A program made the translations under genes and the position numbers. From assembly GCF_001640805.2 (NCBI RefSeq), contig NC_066837.1:18758001-18822000 (forward strand): DNA of 64,000 nt, written 5' to 3'. The notes below the pieces were generated by a model. That model ran no database searches and was not told where the DNA came from. It was given only the letters and a program-made list of their open reading frames with translations. Positions 1-18,700 of the stretch are shown here, piece by piece (position 1 is the first letter of the stretch; each line of letters opens with the position of its first letter). The stretch is from Lates calcarifer. Taxonomy: Eukaryota > Chordata > Actinopteri > Centropomidae.

Positions 1-803
1 GCCTTTAGACTCTTACCTAAACTTTGTACAGTCTTATTTGGGAAAAAATCATTTTCTAGCTCATTAGTACTCTGTGGCACTATTAAGCTTCCTCATAAAA
101 TAAGGGAACCAATAGTTTGTGAACTACTTTCAGTTTCTTGGGCAGAGTGGGTTTTAAAAAACTGACCACCAATCAATTGCATGTATACATTTGTACATTC
201 ACCATTGTTTAACTATAAGTTCACCATTTGACTCAGGGCAACATTTTGTTTGCCTCTAGTTTATTTTAATTCAGATGTTCATTGACTATAGTATGCACAT
301 TTAAGAAAAAAATAATTATGACGTAGTCTGAGGTCTTTCAGCCAAATGGGAGAAATATAATCCAAATGTCTCCAAGTGCAAGTCCAAGTGATGTGCACAT
401 TTCCATCAATTTTTCGGCACAAAATTTGGCATAAATCTGACAATATGTTGTCCTCTTGTGCACTGTTTGCTGTTTAAGTGGCCTCGTAATTCATTTGATG
501 GCTTCTGTTGTGAAGGAGCTTTTATTTTGAAGACTTTTTCTGAACTTAATGTACACAGATGTTTCTCTCAGCATTGCCCTGTGTTCAGTAGATTTTGCTA
601 ATTTTGTTCAATGGATTTGCTCTACGCCCATAAAACCACTCCCCAGTCACTGTGTAATTTCTATGCCGGGTCAAGTTATAGTACAGTGCTGTTTAGTCCA
701 TTAATTCACTACTGAGAGAAAGGTTATGATGTTAATGAATTGTGCCTCCTTTTCTCTTGAGGTTTGCTGTCTCACTAAATTTGGTATCTCTTGTTCTCTT
801 TAG
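1..803. other. Intron of ift56 (window starts inside the gene)
   Basis: The first recognisable ift56 exon starts at 804 and its first two bases complete a codon, so the gene's 5' part lies upstream of the window. I saw no exon, RNA gene or named repeat in this AT-rich stretch. The acceptor at its end is a pyrimidine-rich tract with AG at 802-803. Confidence 0.6.
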
Positions 804-6302
<5,499 letters not shown>

Positions 6303-6520
6303 CTACTTTATGCAGAAATCATTACAGTCATTACAGTACATTTGGTCATTGTCAGTGAGCTGTATGAATGAATATCTATGCCACATGAAGAAATATGGAG
6401 CTTTTAATGTAGTGTTTTGTATCAAAAATATAAGTTTTGATTTGCAATTCTCTATATACTTGTATATTTGTATTAAAATGTGACTTTGTATTTTGTAAAT
6501 TACTTTTGTGTTGTCGGTGA
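6303..6520 (+). other. ift56: ift56 3' UTR with poly(A) signal
   Basis: A short AT-rich tail follows the TAG at 6300-6302. An ATTAAA hexamer lies at 6472-6477, followed by a T- and GT-rich stretch (TTTTGTGTTGTCGG), a normal layout for cleavage near 6500. The exact cleavage site cannot be read from DNA. Confidence 0.55.
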
Positions 6521-8980
6521 TTAATTGCATGAATTTAGTGCAGTAACTAACTTAACACACTTAAAGGAAAGGGAAGGGGTAAAAAATAGGAAAAAACAGA
6601 ATAAGACAAAAAACCAAAACGATTATTATGAGCAAAATAAATATTCATGTATGTTTAGAATTATACATACATATGATGGCAAAATTAGTAAGATCTATAA
6701 GTCACTGTCCAGATTATTTTTAAAAAACAACAATGTTGTCACACAGTTTAATGTAATTAGGAGCATGAGACAAGACTCATTTCTTAACTACATACTTATC
6801 TAAACAGGTTTTAAATATGTAGTGTGTTGACGCTGGGAGGAAAAGTTATAATAGTCAAATAAGTCAGTACTCAAACTAATCAACCCTTAATTTTGTAGTG
6901 TTGTTGATGTACATCATTGTCCCACTTTGCATTGTGCAAATGAATTGGAGAGGCTGTTCTCAGCTGCAAAATGTGAATTAAAAGTGAACTGTGGTCCCTC
7001 ATGAAAGATCTTACAAAACATAAGAAATAGGTTTGAATATGTAAATCTTTGGAAGAACATTTTGCGTTTCTCTCCATGAAGTGTATTTGGCAATGTCAGA
7101 GTGGTATTTTGATAAACATGCGCTGGCACACAAATTGTACCATATTTTGTAAAGGTAAAAAGAGCTCTGAGACATTATACAACTGTTTGATTTGTGTGAC
7201 TCATGACAATTAGACTGGTTCTAATATGTAAAATTGGTGAAATGTTCCTCCAGTTGAAAATTTAGCAACTTGGCAGGACTTGCCACATTACACAGAGGGC
7301 GGTAGGTAGGTGGGACATTAAAATGGGCCGCAACAGCAAATTTTTTCCCTAGGGCTTTGTAACAGGTTAATCAAGCCACACAAGAAGAGAGAATACAAGG
7401 ATGACTGCCAAATTTAAATGTATTCACAGCATTTGTGGTAATTAGGAGCATGTCTGCTACACTAAAGACACGTTTTGATCATTGTTACTTCTCTTGGATA
7501 TTTGACTCTCACTATGCAGGCTGATGTATGTGCAGACATTGACACCAGCAACGGTTTTCATGTTTTCACCTTCATCTGCTGGAGGAGAAGATTTTCTCCA
7601 AGTTCACTTTAAATCTAAGTTTAAGGCTCATACCTGATTTGTCACATCACAATCGGTCTGGAGGCAAATCCTTGGCCCTGTTCTTCAAATGTGGTTTAGC
7701 TAACTCAGGCTAACGTGCTGTTATCAGGCTAAATAATCCTGTTAATTCTCATCCGACTAGTTTTGTTCTTTGAGTGCAGCTTGGATTGGTGTGTTAATCT
7801 AGGATGAAGTCATCTGGAATAACAGCACACACTAATTTTGAGTTGCGTTGAAAACATGATCATTGTTCATTTGATTGCCTGAATGCTGATGATCCAGCAT
7901 GCACTGGGACATCAGATTCACGGACACAAGTCTCATGAGTGTTCCTGTTACAGACGTCCTTTGTTTTACCTTGTGCTCCACAGTGTTTCCACACGTTCAT
8001 CACGTTACCCCTGAATGTGGCCAGACATGCAAATACTATAAGCCTGCTATGAAAATGTAACCCTATTCAGATCTCATGAGGCAGCTTTCATTGCGTGAAC
8101 AATTTTCAGCAAAGTGAGTTCATTTAGTTTGTCTTTTTTCAGTTGAGTTTATGTGTCTTTGGTCACAGTATCTCAAAATCTGGACTGGTTCGTTCTGTTT
8201 CATATTTCATCATATATATGAAATTAAATTGTGATAATTACATCAATTGATCAACATGATTCCTCAATAAACAGCATGTTCTCAGCTAACATCATAATTA
8301 TATAAATATTGTTTCACTGAGGAAGCGAACCATTCATCTCTGACAATTAGGGATTTACCCTAAAAACCTCCAGCACATTTGAGGGTTTGGGCATGTTGAG
8401 TTTTAAACCAGCTTTGAAGAACCAAAAAGACTCATGTCTAATCATCAACATTATAATCTGGGTAATTTGGTAAACCATGGTCTGGTGTGCTATTTACACT
8501 CGTGTGATGTGGAAACTAGTGGGAGAGAGCTTTTATCCACTAGTTAAAGTGACAAACGTTTACATATTCAGAGATTCTGGCTTTTTCAACTAGGGGGCAG
8601 AGAGGTGTACATGTCATTTGAATTATTTAACCATATAACTGAACTTTTTTTTCTAGAGAGACCACATCCGACACAAATTATTATTCGGAGAATTGTTATT
8701 TATGTGGCAGGGACCCTTAAACACTATATCAACAGGTGGTGATCAGTGTAAGTTAATCAGCTGTTGGGGTGAGACAGGCAGTCACCTGGCTTCCGTTTGG
8801 GATTTAATGTTTGAGTGTGAAGCTGGTGCCATTGTGGAAAAATGCACTGTTCAGCATTTTCCCCGGGCAGACAGACAGAGAGAGACGCCCGGTGAAAGCT
8901 GTCGATTTAAATGAAGCTGTTAATCTGTGTGTGGACGCACGTTGAGCCCGGACACTTTATAAAGGTCATAATATTTCTAA
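6521..8980. other. Intergenic spacer between ift56 and ubn2
   Basis: I found no recognisable exon, RNA gene or transposon in this 2.5 kb of AT-rich DNA. Short ORFs (6525-6803, 6880-7129, 8693-8914) have no recognisable domains or splice context. Nothing here can be annotated firmly. Confidence 0.5.
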
Positions 8981-8984
8981 TAGT

Positions 8985-9422
8985 GTTGTTATTATCGCCT
9001 GTTGTGACAGAGGCGGGTTTAGGATCGGGGCACGCGGTGATTGGCCGCGATGACCCCCCCTCACCCTCCCTCGTGTCACGATGGTTCCGTTTCGTGCGTA
9101 TGCGCAGGCGCAGCGACCCCTCTCTTCTGATATTTTATTTACTCCCGAAACCCAAGATGGCTCCTGTGAATGTCTCGGTCCCATAGCAGATTGAGGATGC
9201 GAGTAGCTACCGAAAAAACAACTTTTCCCCGACCGTCGCATCCCCTGGAGTTCAATTCGTATGGTGCGGAGGAGGCCCTGACATCCGTCTAGGCACCGAG
9301 CAGCCGTCGGAGCTTCGCGAAACCTTCTTCAACCCACCAATTTGGAGTAGTTTCGCGAAGTAGCTCTTCTCCTCGCTGTCGCTGTCTGTCCGGAGCGAGG
9401 TTCAGGCAGGCAGCTCATCCAA
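8985..9422 (+). promoter_or_regulatory. ubn2: CpG-rich TATA-less promoter and 5' UTR of ubn2
   Basis: Base composition switches sharply to GC and CpG-rich from about 8985 and stays so through exon 1 to about 9800, as in a CpG-island promoter. An NRF1-like half-palindrome TGCGCAGGCGCA sits at 9101-9112, and a YY1-like AAGATGGC lies at 9154-9161. No TATA box is placed to serve the ATG at 9423. Transcription start is inferred to fall in about 9090-9350. Confidence 0.6.
9157..9186 (+). CDS. Possible upstream ORF of ubn2 (9 codons)
   Basis: ATG at 9157 in a strong context (AAGATGG) reads MAPVNVSVP then TAG, ending 236 bases before the ubn2 start codon. It matters only if transcription starts upstream of 9157. 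The same bases form the YY1-like motif, so the ATG may instead be part of an initiator element. Confidence 0.25.
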   Translation: MAPVNVSVP

Positions 9423-9725
9423 ATGGCCGAACCGAGAAAAGTGCAATTTGTCACCCTCTCGGCCTTCGCAGCTGGAGCAGCCGCGGAGTCTAGGAAACGC
9501 CGGCTGGAGGATGAGGCCGACTTCAGCTTCGGTGGAGCCGGGGAGGTCGAGGCAGCGACCGGGGCAGGGGGTGCTGCTAGCAACGGTCGCCTCGGCAAAA
9601 CCGGCGACAGGGACAAGGCAGGAGCCGAGAACAGGGCGACGGTGCGGCTCAACCTGCCTCTGTCCGAGCCCGACGACCGCTCCTCCGCCGAGTTTAATTA
9701 CGGCGAACTCATCCAAAACCTCCAG
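9423..9725 (+). CDS. ubn2: ubn2 exon 1: N-terminal segment
   Basis: The exon encodes 101 residues, beginning [15 protein letters not shown], passing through an Ala/Gly-rich variable stretch and ending [20 protein letters not shown] then GELIQNLQ. The [10 protein letters not shown] and FNYGEL elements are the conserved ubinuclein segment just before the Hpc2-related domain. The donor is CAG|GTAGGG followed by a G-run. The ORF on the opposite strand (9402-9758) is a shadow caused by high GC. Confidence 0.93.
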
Positions 9726-12700
9726 GTAGGGGGGGGGGTCTCCCAGTTTAACTAACATTATCGGGCCGGCAGGGGAGGGGGGGGAGGGCTGGAGCTGGAG
9801 TTAATTTTATCGCTCTTGGAAGTGTTTGTGTGGACTTGTCATTGCTAAGTAAAGGGTGGTGGTGGTGGGGGGGGAAGTGCACCTTGTCCTTCCGTGGACT
9901 AGCGTGGTTGAAACTGACCGTTAGTGCGACTCAACACAAAAGACAAGCGGCAGTTTTTCATCCAGCCAGTCCACTCCGTGTGCTTCCCAACTTCAGCTGC
10001 GCTCTCGCCTTTTAACGAGGGACCTCCTCTTTTATGCACATGTCGAGATCGAGCTTAATCTTGCGCTTTGCTACCTGTGTCCTGTTCACTCTAGACTTGC
10101 CCAGCAACAGCCCCAGTCACACACAGCCATTTCAGCACTTGGGAATGCCACATGCAGTTTGGCCCTCTGGCTGCGGGTGATAGATAGATGAGAGAGCATT
10201 GCTGATGGAAGTACCAGGATGTAGCAATGGGAGCAAGGCAAATGTCAGAGCTAAGGGATCAAAGAGAAGCTCGCCTCATTTTTGATCCTGTGCAGCTCTG
10301 GCTATAATGTTATTTAACATAAGTGGAAAATTTCATCCAAAAAAAAAAAAAAAGTTTGCAAACCACAGAATAATAATATATTTTGTATTTGAATCCATAA
10401 GATGGCCATTGCTGCACCATGTTTGGCCAATTTTATGGTTTTTAGATTCAGTTATTTTAAGTTTCATGGTAATATTGTGATAATGTATTTATATGTTTAT
10501 TTATTTGTTTTTAAATTAAATTCCCAATATTTGTTCCAGGCAAAGAGTAAACCTCCAAGTCTGACTTCAGCCCCCAATCCCAATGACCCCTTCGACGATG
10601 ATGAGAGAGAGAGGCTCCAGGTTGAGGCCCTGGCAAAAAAGTTTGAAAATAAATATGTGAGTTACTTTTACTTTTATTTGTATTTCATTGCTGCATTTTT
10701 GAAATGTTTCTCATCTGATCATGTTAAGATTATAGCCTAGCTGATACTGAATATACCATTATCGATATTTTAGTGTTAAAAACATCTGATGAAGGTATGT
10801 TGACCAATAAACACAACCTAAACAAATATGATTGGGGCAGTTTACAGCTCTCTGGGAGACAAATAATGAAATGAAATTTAGTGCTCAAATATCTGCACTA
10901 AGCTAATGTTGGCCAGCATATCGGTTAAATTTACTGTTTTTATTATTTTTTTCTTGAGAATTTAAAATATCTGTTAATAATATGATGTGTGATAAACTTT
11001 TTTTCATCAGTTATATGGGTATTATGGGCCAATATCAGTCAGGCACTAGTTGTTTCCTCAGTCTAGTGTGAGTTTGTTTTCTTATGAGGAGAAAATTGTC
11101 CCTAAAAAAACATCCATTTGGAGAAAGTGATGAGATTTTGTCAATCCTCACTCTGAAAAGGGGACATTTTAAGATTAATGTTAGCAAAAAAATGCGAGGA
11201 ATTGTCATGTGAATCAGAGAGAAAAGTTTGTATTTGTGTTTGGTTTTTATTATTTTTTATTTTTCAGGGTAACACAGGGAAGAAGAAGAGGAAGGACAGA
11301 ATGCAAGATTTGATTGACATAGGCTTCGGCTATGACGAGACAGACCCCTTTATCGACAACTCGGAAGCTGTGAGTATCCTTCACTTTATTAATAATGAGG
11401 TGATTTTTCAACTTATGTGTCGTTTTTTTTCCACCGATGTCACTTTAGTGTAGTCCATATGTCTCTTTTCTGTCTTTATGATAACATGGCACATTGTTCT
11501 CTTTTCTCTCTTATTATCTGCTGATTTATTTGCTGTCCTCATCACATTCCTGAACTGTTGTTCCCTTGTCTCGCTGTGTTGAGGTAGACATTACTCTTCT
11601 GTGGTTAAGTATTTATTTCCCAGCTTGATGTTTCAATACAGTACATTCAAAGGCCCTTCTAAAGATAGACACGTGTGCTTTATTACAACCAACCTGAGAC
11701 TACAGTCTAAAACTGTCCTCTTGACTCATGAATACATACAAGCTCCTTGCGTCCACATGGGGATATGTCATTGTTTTTGTTTGACTGTGTTTGTCGCTCA
11801 GTATTCAGAGGGTATCACTCTCTGTCTGACTGTAATAGCTAGAATTATGCTCTTTGTATGGATTCTCTGCCATTATACGACATTTGTTGGTTTGTTTTGA
11901 TAGCTGTCCTCTCTGCACTCACATATTGGCAGTGCCTGCTTGACCCTTTTTTCTGTTTTGATATCCTCTGTGATGGAAAAATGTTTTCCTCTGTGGCCTG
12001 AGGGACTGTGATTTTTATTTATTTTTTAGTGATTTATTTATTTTGGCGCACGAGTCGTCCATTTTCACTGACCATTAGGGGAGCGCAGGCTGCTTTCTGA
12101 AATGTTAACAAAAAACATTACCAGTTACTCAACATCTTTTGAAATGTGGGGACGACATCTGCATTTTGTTGTGTAAGAGGATTTATTGTTTCCTAGTTTC
12201 CAGTGATCTTATACCAGATACTGTCCTTTGTTGTTATTTTTCTCAGTATGATGAGCTGGTTCCTGCCTCTCTGACCACAAAGCTGGGGGGATTTTACATC
12301 AACACTGGCACGCTGCAGTTCAGAGCGGCCTCTGACTCCGAGGGAGAGGAGGACAAGGTGAGGCTACCATGAAGGCAGGATTTACTGTACTGTTGTATTA
12401 GACTGCATCAGTTTTAGCTAGGTGTACCTAATACACTCGCACCTATGTGTAAAAAAATAAATTATATATGATATAAAACCTTAGACCTCAAGTTTTCGGT
12501 AGCCAATTACTGACTTTGATATGAAAAAGTAACTCATTCTGATTATATGGAATTATATATGCTGTTTTCCAAAATTATTTTTTTAAAGTCCTGTGGGTTT
12601 TTAGCCACGTTAGCAGCCTGGTTCTACGGGTGACAATGCTGGTCAGTTGGTCAGGCCACCACATTGGTCTAGCCTGAAATATCTCAACAATTACAGAGTG

Positions 12701-15700
12701 GACTGACACAGACACAAGACATTCATGGTCCCCTACTGTCTTTGGTGATCCCCCTGCCTTTTCCTGCTTTTGCCAATTAACAATTGTTTGGATGTTAACA
12801 TGCTAAATGTTAAATGACAATGCCAAAGCGCTTCATACATTAACATTGTCACTGAGAACATGTTAGCATTCTGGCGGTAGCATTTAACTCAAAACTATGC
12901 TGTCTGATTATAACCTCATAGTGTTGTTAGGATAGCTTGACTCTTAGTCTTGTTTTTGTAATGCACTACTTCTTGTAAAGAAAAGTTAAGCAAAGTTCAG
13001 TTCAACAGAATAATACCTTGGACACTGGAAATTGTTATTTATCTTAGATGTTGTACATTTTGTGGTGTTATTTCAGTACCAAACCACGCTTAGGATCTCA
13101 GCAGTCCTGATGTTAAGACATATGAGTGTCCTCCCAACAGGAGCTTGATTTTCATTGGTTTTAGTAAGATGTGATGTAGACGTTATCCTTCACCACATCA
13201 AGAAGAATCTCTGAAGGACACACTGATGCACGCTCACACACATACACACACTCACACGAGCACAGAGTGACAGAATCGATCCTTTGCCATTGTGTACTGT
13301 CGTCCTCTTCTTATTTTACTTAAGGAGTGCATGTGCTCTTGTTTCAGAAGCCGAATGAAAACAGAGAGCAGGTGATTAAGAAGAGGAAAAAGAAAGAAGT
13401 GAACAATCTGGAAGAGAAGAATCCGAAGAAAAACAGAGTACCTAAACAAGGGTGAGAGTAATATTATTGTTTTCTATTTTTGTGGTTGACTTGTTGGTGA
13501 AGTTGTACTTCTGCATGTAAGGGATTTTTGGGTTTCTATTAATTAAAAAGTAGAAGGATTCAAGGGCTTGTGAATAGCTGAGCAGGATAAAACTTGTGCC
13601 ATGTCACTCAGTAGTCATAAGGCTGTCACTTTCAAAGCATCTGTAAAATAGACCTTGAGGAAAAATCTCCCACTTAATCAGATGATTCATTACCATTAAG
13701 CTAAGCTACTGACTGACTTTGAAATGTCAAAAACGCACAGACACTGTTATGTAAATGGAGATATTTTTCTCCTGTACTTGAAACGTTGACCTTTTGGACA
13801 CCCATGGATTTGTGAACCACTGTGAATATGTGATGACGCATTTGTCCACTTTTTACGCCGCTAATAATCCACCACCCTGTGTGACATTATACTCCTCTGC
13901 TTTTGTGCGGACCCTCTCATACATCTATCATGAGGCAGGGATGCTGACTGTGACTTGCTCTTTGCTGCTGTGACAAGCCAGAGCCACCTTCTAGAAAACG
14001 CTCCATTATCCACGCTCAGATAGGCCGAATACTCCAACGTGCCACCATTCTGAAAACAACTTCTAAAAATAGCAGCAGCTATTGCCATTGTGCTATTATG
14101 AAACGGATGATGTTATATATGGGTGCTTGTGTGTGTGTGTGTGTCAGATCTTTCTTAGCAGACTGCAGGTTAATCCCCCAGAATCCCCACAGTTCCACGC
14201 TCTTCCCACGCTTTCGAGTCGTCTTTGCCAGTGTGTTTCGATGCCTCACTTTACCTGTGAAAATGTCACTTGCTGTATTTGTAACATGTGTTTCATTTAT
14301 TCTTCATCTTGCACTTTAACCTCCGCCTGCTGTTCCTTAAATGTAACTGAATTGTTTTAGTTCCTTTAGTAGGAGTTTGAAGGTCAGCTGGTGGATTTTT
14401 TAAAATTTTACAATAAGGAGTGGAGTAACTTGGTTTCAAACCTCTGAATAGCTGCCTGCATCTCAGACCTTCCCATTTACAGCTGTTTGCAGCAGCTGGA
14501 GAAACGGTTAACTAATTAGACCTTAGAGGATGGGAATAAGAATGTGGACATCATCTTCCTACATAGCTGGCTAGCTACGCTAATGAAAAACTGCGACAGG
14601 AAAATGGCAACAGGCATAGATGAGATGGACACAGCTGTTGTAAGTCGACATATCAAAATTAAACGATGTTGCACGACTTCAGGCTTTATTTACTGAAAGG
14701 TCACTACCTCGAAGAAGGCAAGATAGCTGAAAACACCAAGTGAATATACCATGGTTGTACTGGAGATGAGCTTTGTGACGCGTTTAATTTTAACTGATTC
14801 AGACTGAAGCTCACGTTGACCTACACCTTGCATTCTCAAAGTTAGAAATTGTTTTAAAGTTACTCACAGAAATAACAACTTAGGCACTGTATGATTTTGA
14901 TAAAACTGAAAAACGTGGCTAAGATATTCAGGAATCAAAACACAAGTGCACACAGAAAATCAGAAATCGTATCAGATACATGTAAACAGGGAGCTTAATA
15001 ACTCTGGTTGTCATGTTGCATGTAAAGGTCATATCCTGAATATTAATAAAAACCTGGATAAGACTAAAAAACAAGCGCAGAGGGAAGTGAAACAAAATGC
15101 CATTGCAATCTCAGGTCGAAACATTTATGTAACAGTTAACAGCTTAAAAAAGGCATTGCTGTGTTTTACCCCATCAGAGTGACAACTCTCAACCTCCATC
15201 GACCGGAGAAGAAGAAGAGGAAGAAGCTGATGAAGGACTCGCTGTACCTGGCAGCCATGCTCCGCCGCTTCACACGGGAGAAGGAGGAGATGAGGAAAAG
15301 AAACCCCAACATGGCTCACCCCGGCCTGGCAGGAGGTGTGGCTAACAAGACCCACTCTGCCAACTCTACAAACCACCTGTTAGCCTCTAACTCCGCCCAC
15401 CCACAGGGCACCGCGGCCAGCAACGACCTCTCGCTGGCAGACCTCACCTCGGACCCCGCTGTGATGACACTGCTGGGCTCGGCCAACGAGAAGGAGCTGC
15501 AGGATCTCCTAGGCGACCTGGACTTCAACTTGTTGGACACTGACCAGCAGCACGCCATGGCGACAGCCAGAGAGAACGGCATTCTGGGAGTCGGTGTTCC
15601 GGCTCATAAAGCAGCAGGAGGAGGGGGCCAAGGGCGAGGCCTGGGGTCTTCCAGCGGACTGTTTTCTCCGCCCCCGCTGCCTGATGGACTGCCTGCTCCT

Positions 15701-18700
15701 CTTATTAAACGCATCGAGGACCTGCGGGCGGTGAGTCAACTGTAGCCTGTCTGTGGGTGGCTGCAATTACCGGTGAAGCCTCTTTACTGAAGTTAAACAC
15801 AAATGCCAATCAGCCGAGGAAATGGCACAGAATGTTTATTGTTATTGTTTAGTCCAACAAGAATAGTCTTGGTATTGGCTCTGAGCTGAACCCTGAAGGT
15901 TTTTATGTAACTACAACAGGGTTGGCATCGCTACTTTTGAAGAAGTTCTTATTTTCTTGTTGCTTTTATATCTTGGAGCCACAGAGTCAAACTGTAGCAG
16001 AGAAATCTTTTCCTAGATGTTGGTAAATGTAAAAAGAGGCAGAGAAAGGCAATTGAACAGGATGATGCAAGTGAAGGATACAGAGGTGAAGAGGAGGGAG
16101 GCAGAAAAATAAATAAAGAAATAGTGCTTTTTTGTTGCTTCCAAAGATAACATATGGGGAAAGCTTGAGAGATTCAGCATTATTAAGTATTTTCTTGAAA
16201 TGATTAAATGCTGAATCACTTCACCTGACGTGTATTTTGGCTTAACTTGTGTTTAAACTGAACCTCCTATGTCACAAGTAAGGACAGAAAAGGATGAAGA
16301 GGAGGTGTTTGTACCTTAATATTACGGCGTTTTTAAAAAATCCCATGGCTTCACTCCACAGATGAACCGCACCAGAGTTCCCTCTAAGTGGACTGAGATC
16401 TTTATTTTCATTTGGTTTTGTTCCAGTTGTTTAGTCTCAGTTTGACAGTGAATTGTCACACCAGCCCTAAATTAACTGCACTGAATGGACGAACGCACCA
16501 GAGTTTATTTTAACTGAGCCCTACAGGTCAGATGTCGGAACACCCTTTGAGATGTATAGTTAAAATTAGATTAAGGCGAGTAAGGTCAGTATCAGGCAGG
16601 CAGAGATAAGTATTTGTGTCTGTCAGTGAAGCCCTCTGAGGCTCAACATCACAGATATATGTATATGTATTTGTACTGTATGGAACAGTGCTGTTTGCTG
16701 ACTCAACCTTTTCTCCCACAGGCTTCGCGGCAGTTTGATCAGGAGGGCAGGAAGAAATTTTTCACCCTGGACATGAATAACATTCTCCTGGAGTGAGTAG
16801 GACAGCTTTTAAATCACCGTCAGCCAAATCCCAGCTCACTCTGCTCTTCCCTTCTCAAATCTTTCTCACTCATTTTCAGAAGATTTCCCTCATCACCTCT
16901 CCTGCTGTCTTTAAGTGTTTTGTTTTCTCTCTGTCTCTCATTGTCTGTGTTAATGACATGCTTCTCATTCCCATTCTACTCTCTTGTTTCTCCAACTTTT
17001 GTTTATGTTCATCCTGCACTCATTCCTCTGCCACTGCCCTTTATTGTTCTGTCTCTCTTTTGCTCTGTCTTTATATCCCACCATCTTTATCTCCCTCACT
17101 ACTTCCTCCCTTTTATTCGTCTATCCCTTCTGTATTCCTTAATATTGACTTTTTCTCCCTCCTCTTCCTGCTCTCAGTATTGAGCTGCAGGTCCAGGAGC
17201 AGCCTCCTGAGGTGCGTTCAGACATCTACTCGCACATGGAGGCATTTGTGCCGTGCAACAAAGAAGCCCTCCTCAAACGCCTGAAGAAGCTCAGCCTCAA
17301 CATCCAGGTGAGTGAGGCTTATCTTCAGAGGAAGTGAGAAATCCCTTCACATTACATTCATCTAGAATGTGAGTCGGAAAAAATCTTTCCTGCCGCAGTC
17401 TTTTTTTGATTGCTCTGTGGTCACTAAAAGCCAGATTCAGGAAGGGCTGAAACCTCTGTTCGTGTACACAAACCTGATCTGTGAACCCTGCCTGTTTTCA
17501 GTTGAAAACACTTCGCAAACATCTGGAGCTGCAGTCACAACAATAACTGTACTCAAGGGTTTAGGATCCATCTAAGAACTATTTTATATGATGTGTTGTC
17601 TCACCACATCTGAAGGCAAAAGTGTTTATAGCTCTTCCAAATGACTGCACTCAAAGGTGGGGGTGTAACGCCTGCGGTCATAGAGAGGGGTGAGACACAA
17701 TAATTGTACAAATGGGGATAACTGCACACACATTTGGACAGTCGCTCCTCGAAGGCAGTCATGATGTTACACTTGGTTGTTCACACAAAAAGTAACTGAT
17801 GTAGTTGTGTGAAGAATGGTAAAGTAGGGTGTGAGAGAGAGAAGTTCAAATCTGTGAACTTTCACACCTCTGCACACCTGGCCAGTCACTGCCTAAAGTG
17901 GGTGTGCTGTTGGCTGCTGAGAGGACATAACTTTCATAGTTTTTATGGTGACTTAGCTCTCGGTTTCCATTTTGGAAATTTAGATGAGTTACTAAAAAAT
18001 GCAATTATTATTTTAGGACTAATTGTTACAACTTGACATAAAATAAGGTAAAACAAATGCAGTTTCCAAATAGATTTATGTATTATTACAGTCACAATTG
18101 TGTAGATGATTGAAAGTGAGGGTTTGCAGGGAAAAATGCATGTTCAGAGTAGATTAGAGGGAGATTAGAGGGTTTAAACTATGAATCTTCATGTTTTAGC
18201 TGCATCTCTTTCAATCTTATATCTTTGCAGCGATCTGATTTGTAGAGGTCTGTACCTGTCACGTGTTTGACAATTTGGTTTCTCATTTTTCTCTTCTCTT
18301 CTAAGCACTTCTCGTTTTTGGATGTTTCTCTTTTTTTATTATATCATGCCAGTGATTTTTATGGTCCCCCGTGGCTCATTTGGCAACAAATTCATTCTCA
18401 TCTGTGACCACAGAATATCAGCTATTTGGGGATTTTTCTATCAGGGAAGCAGCAAAATGTTGTTCCAAGTGTTTCCTTAAAACTCTCTGTTTTCTGATTT
18501 GCACTTATATTTCTGAGCATTTTAAGTGCTTCATTCAGCTCCCACTGTCTAAACCCATATCTGATCCTCCATATTATTTTTGCATTTTCGTAAAGCTTTT
18601 AATCCCCAGCCACCTTCAGTCGTTAATGTGCAGGGATCTCAGTGTAGGCAGACAAGTGCAGTAAGGACTGCCACTGAAAACAGGCTTCCTTGTCTTTTGT

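Noticed and set aside
16793..17284. 163-codon ORF overlapping ubn2 exons 7-8
   Set aside because: It is intron read-through in a different frame from the exon; the true exon is 17178-17307.
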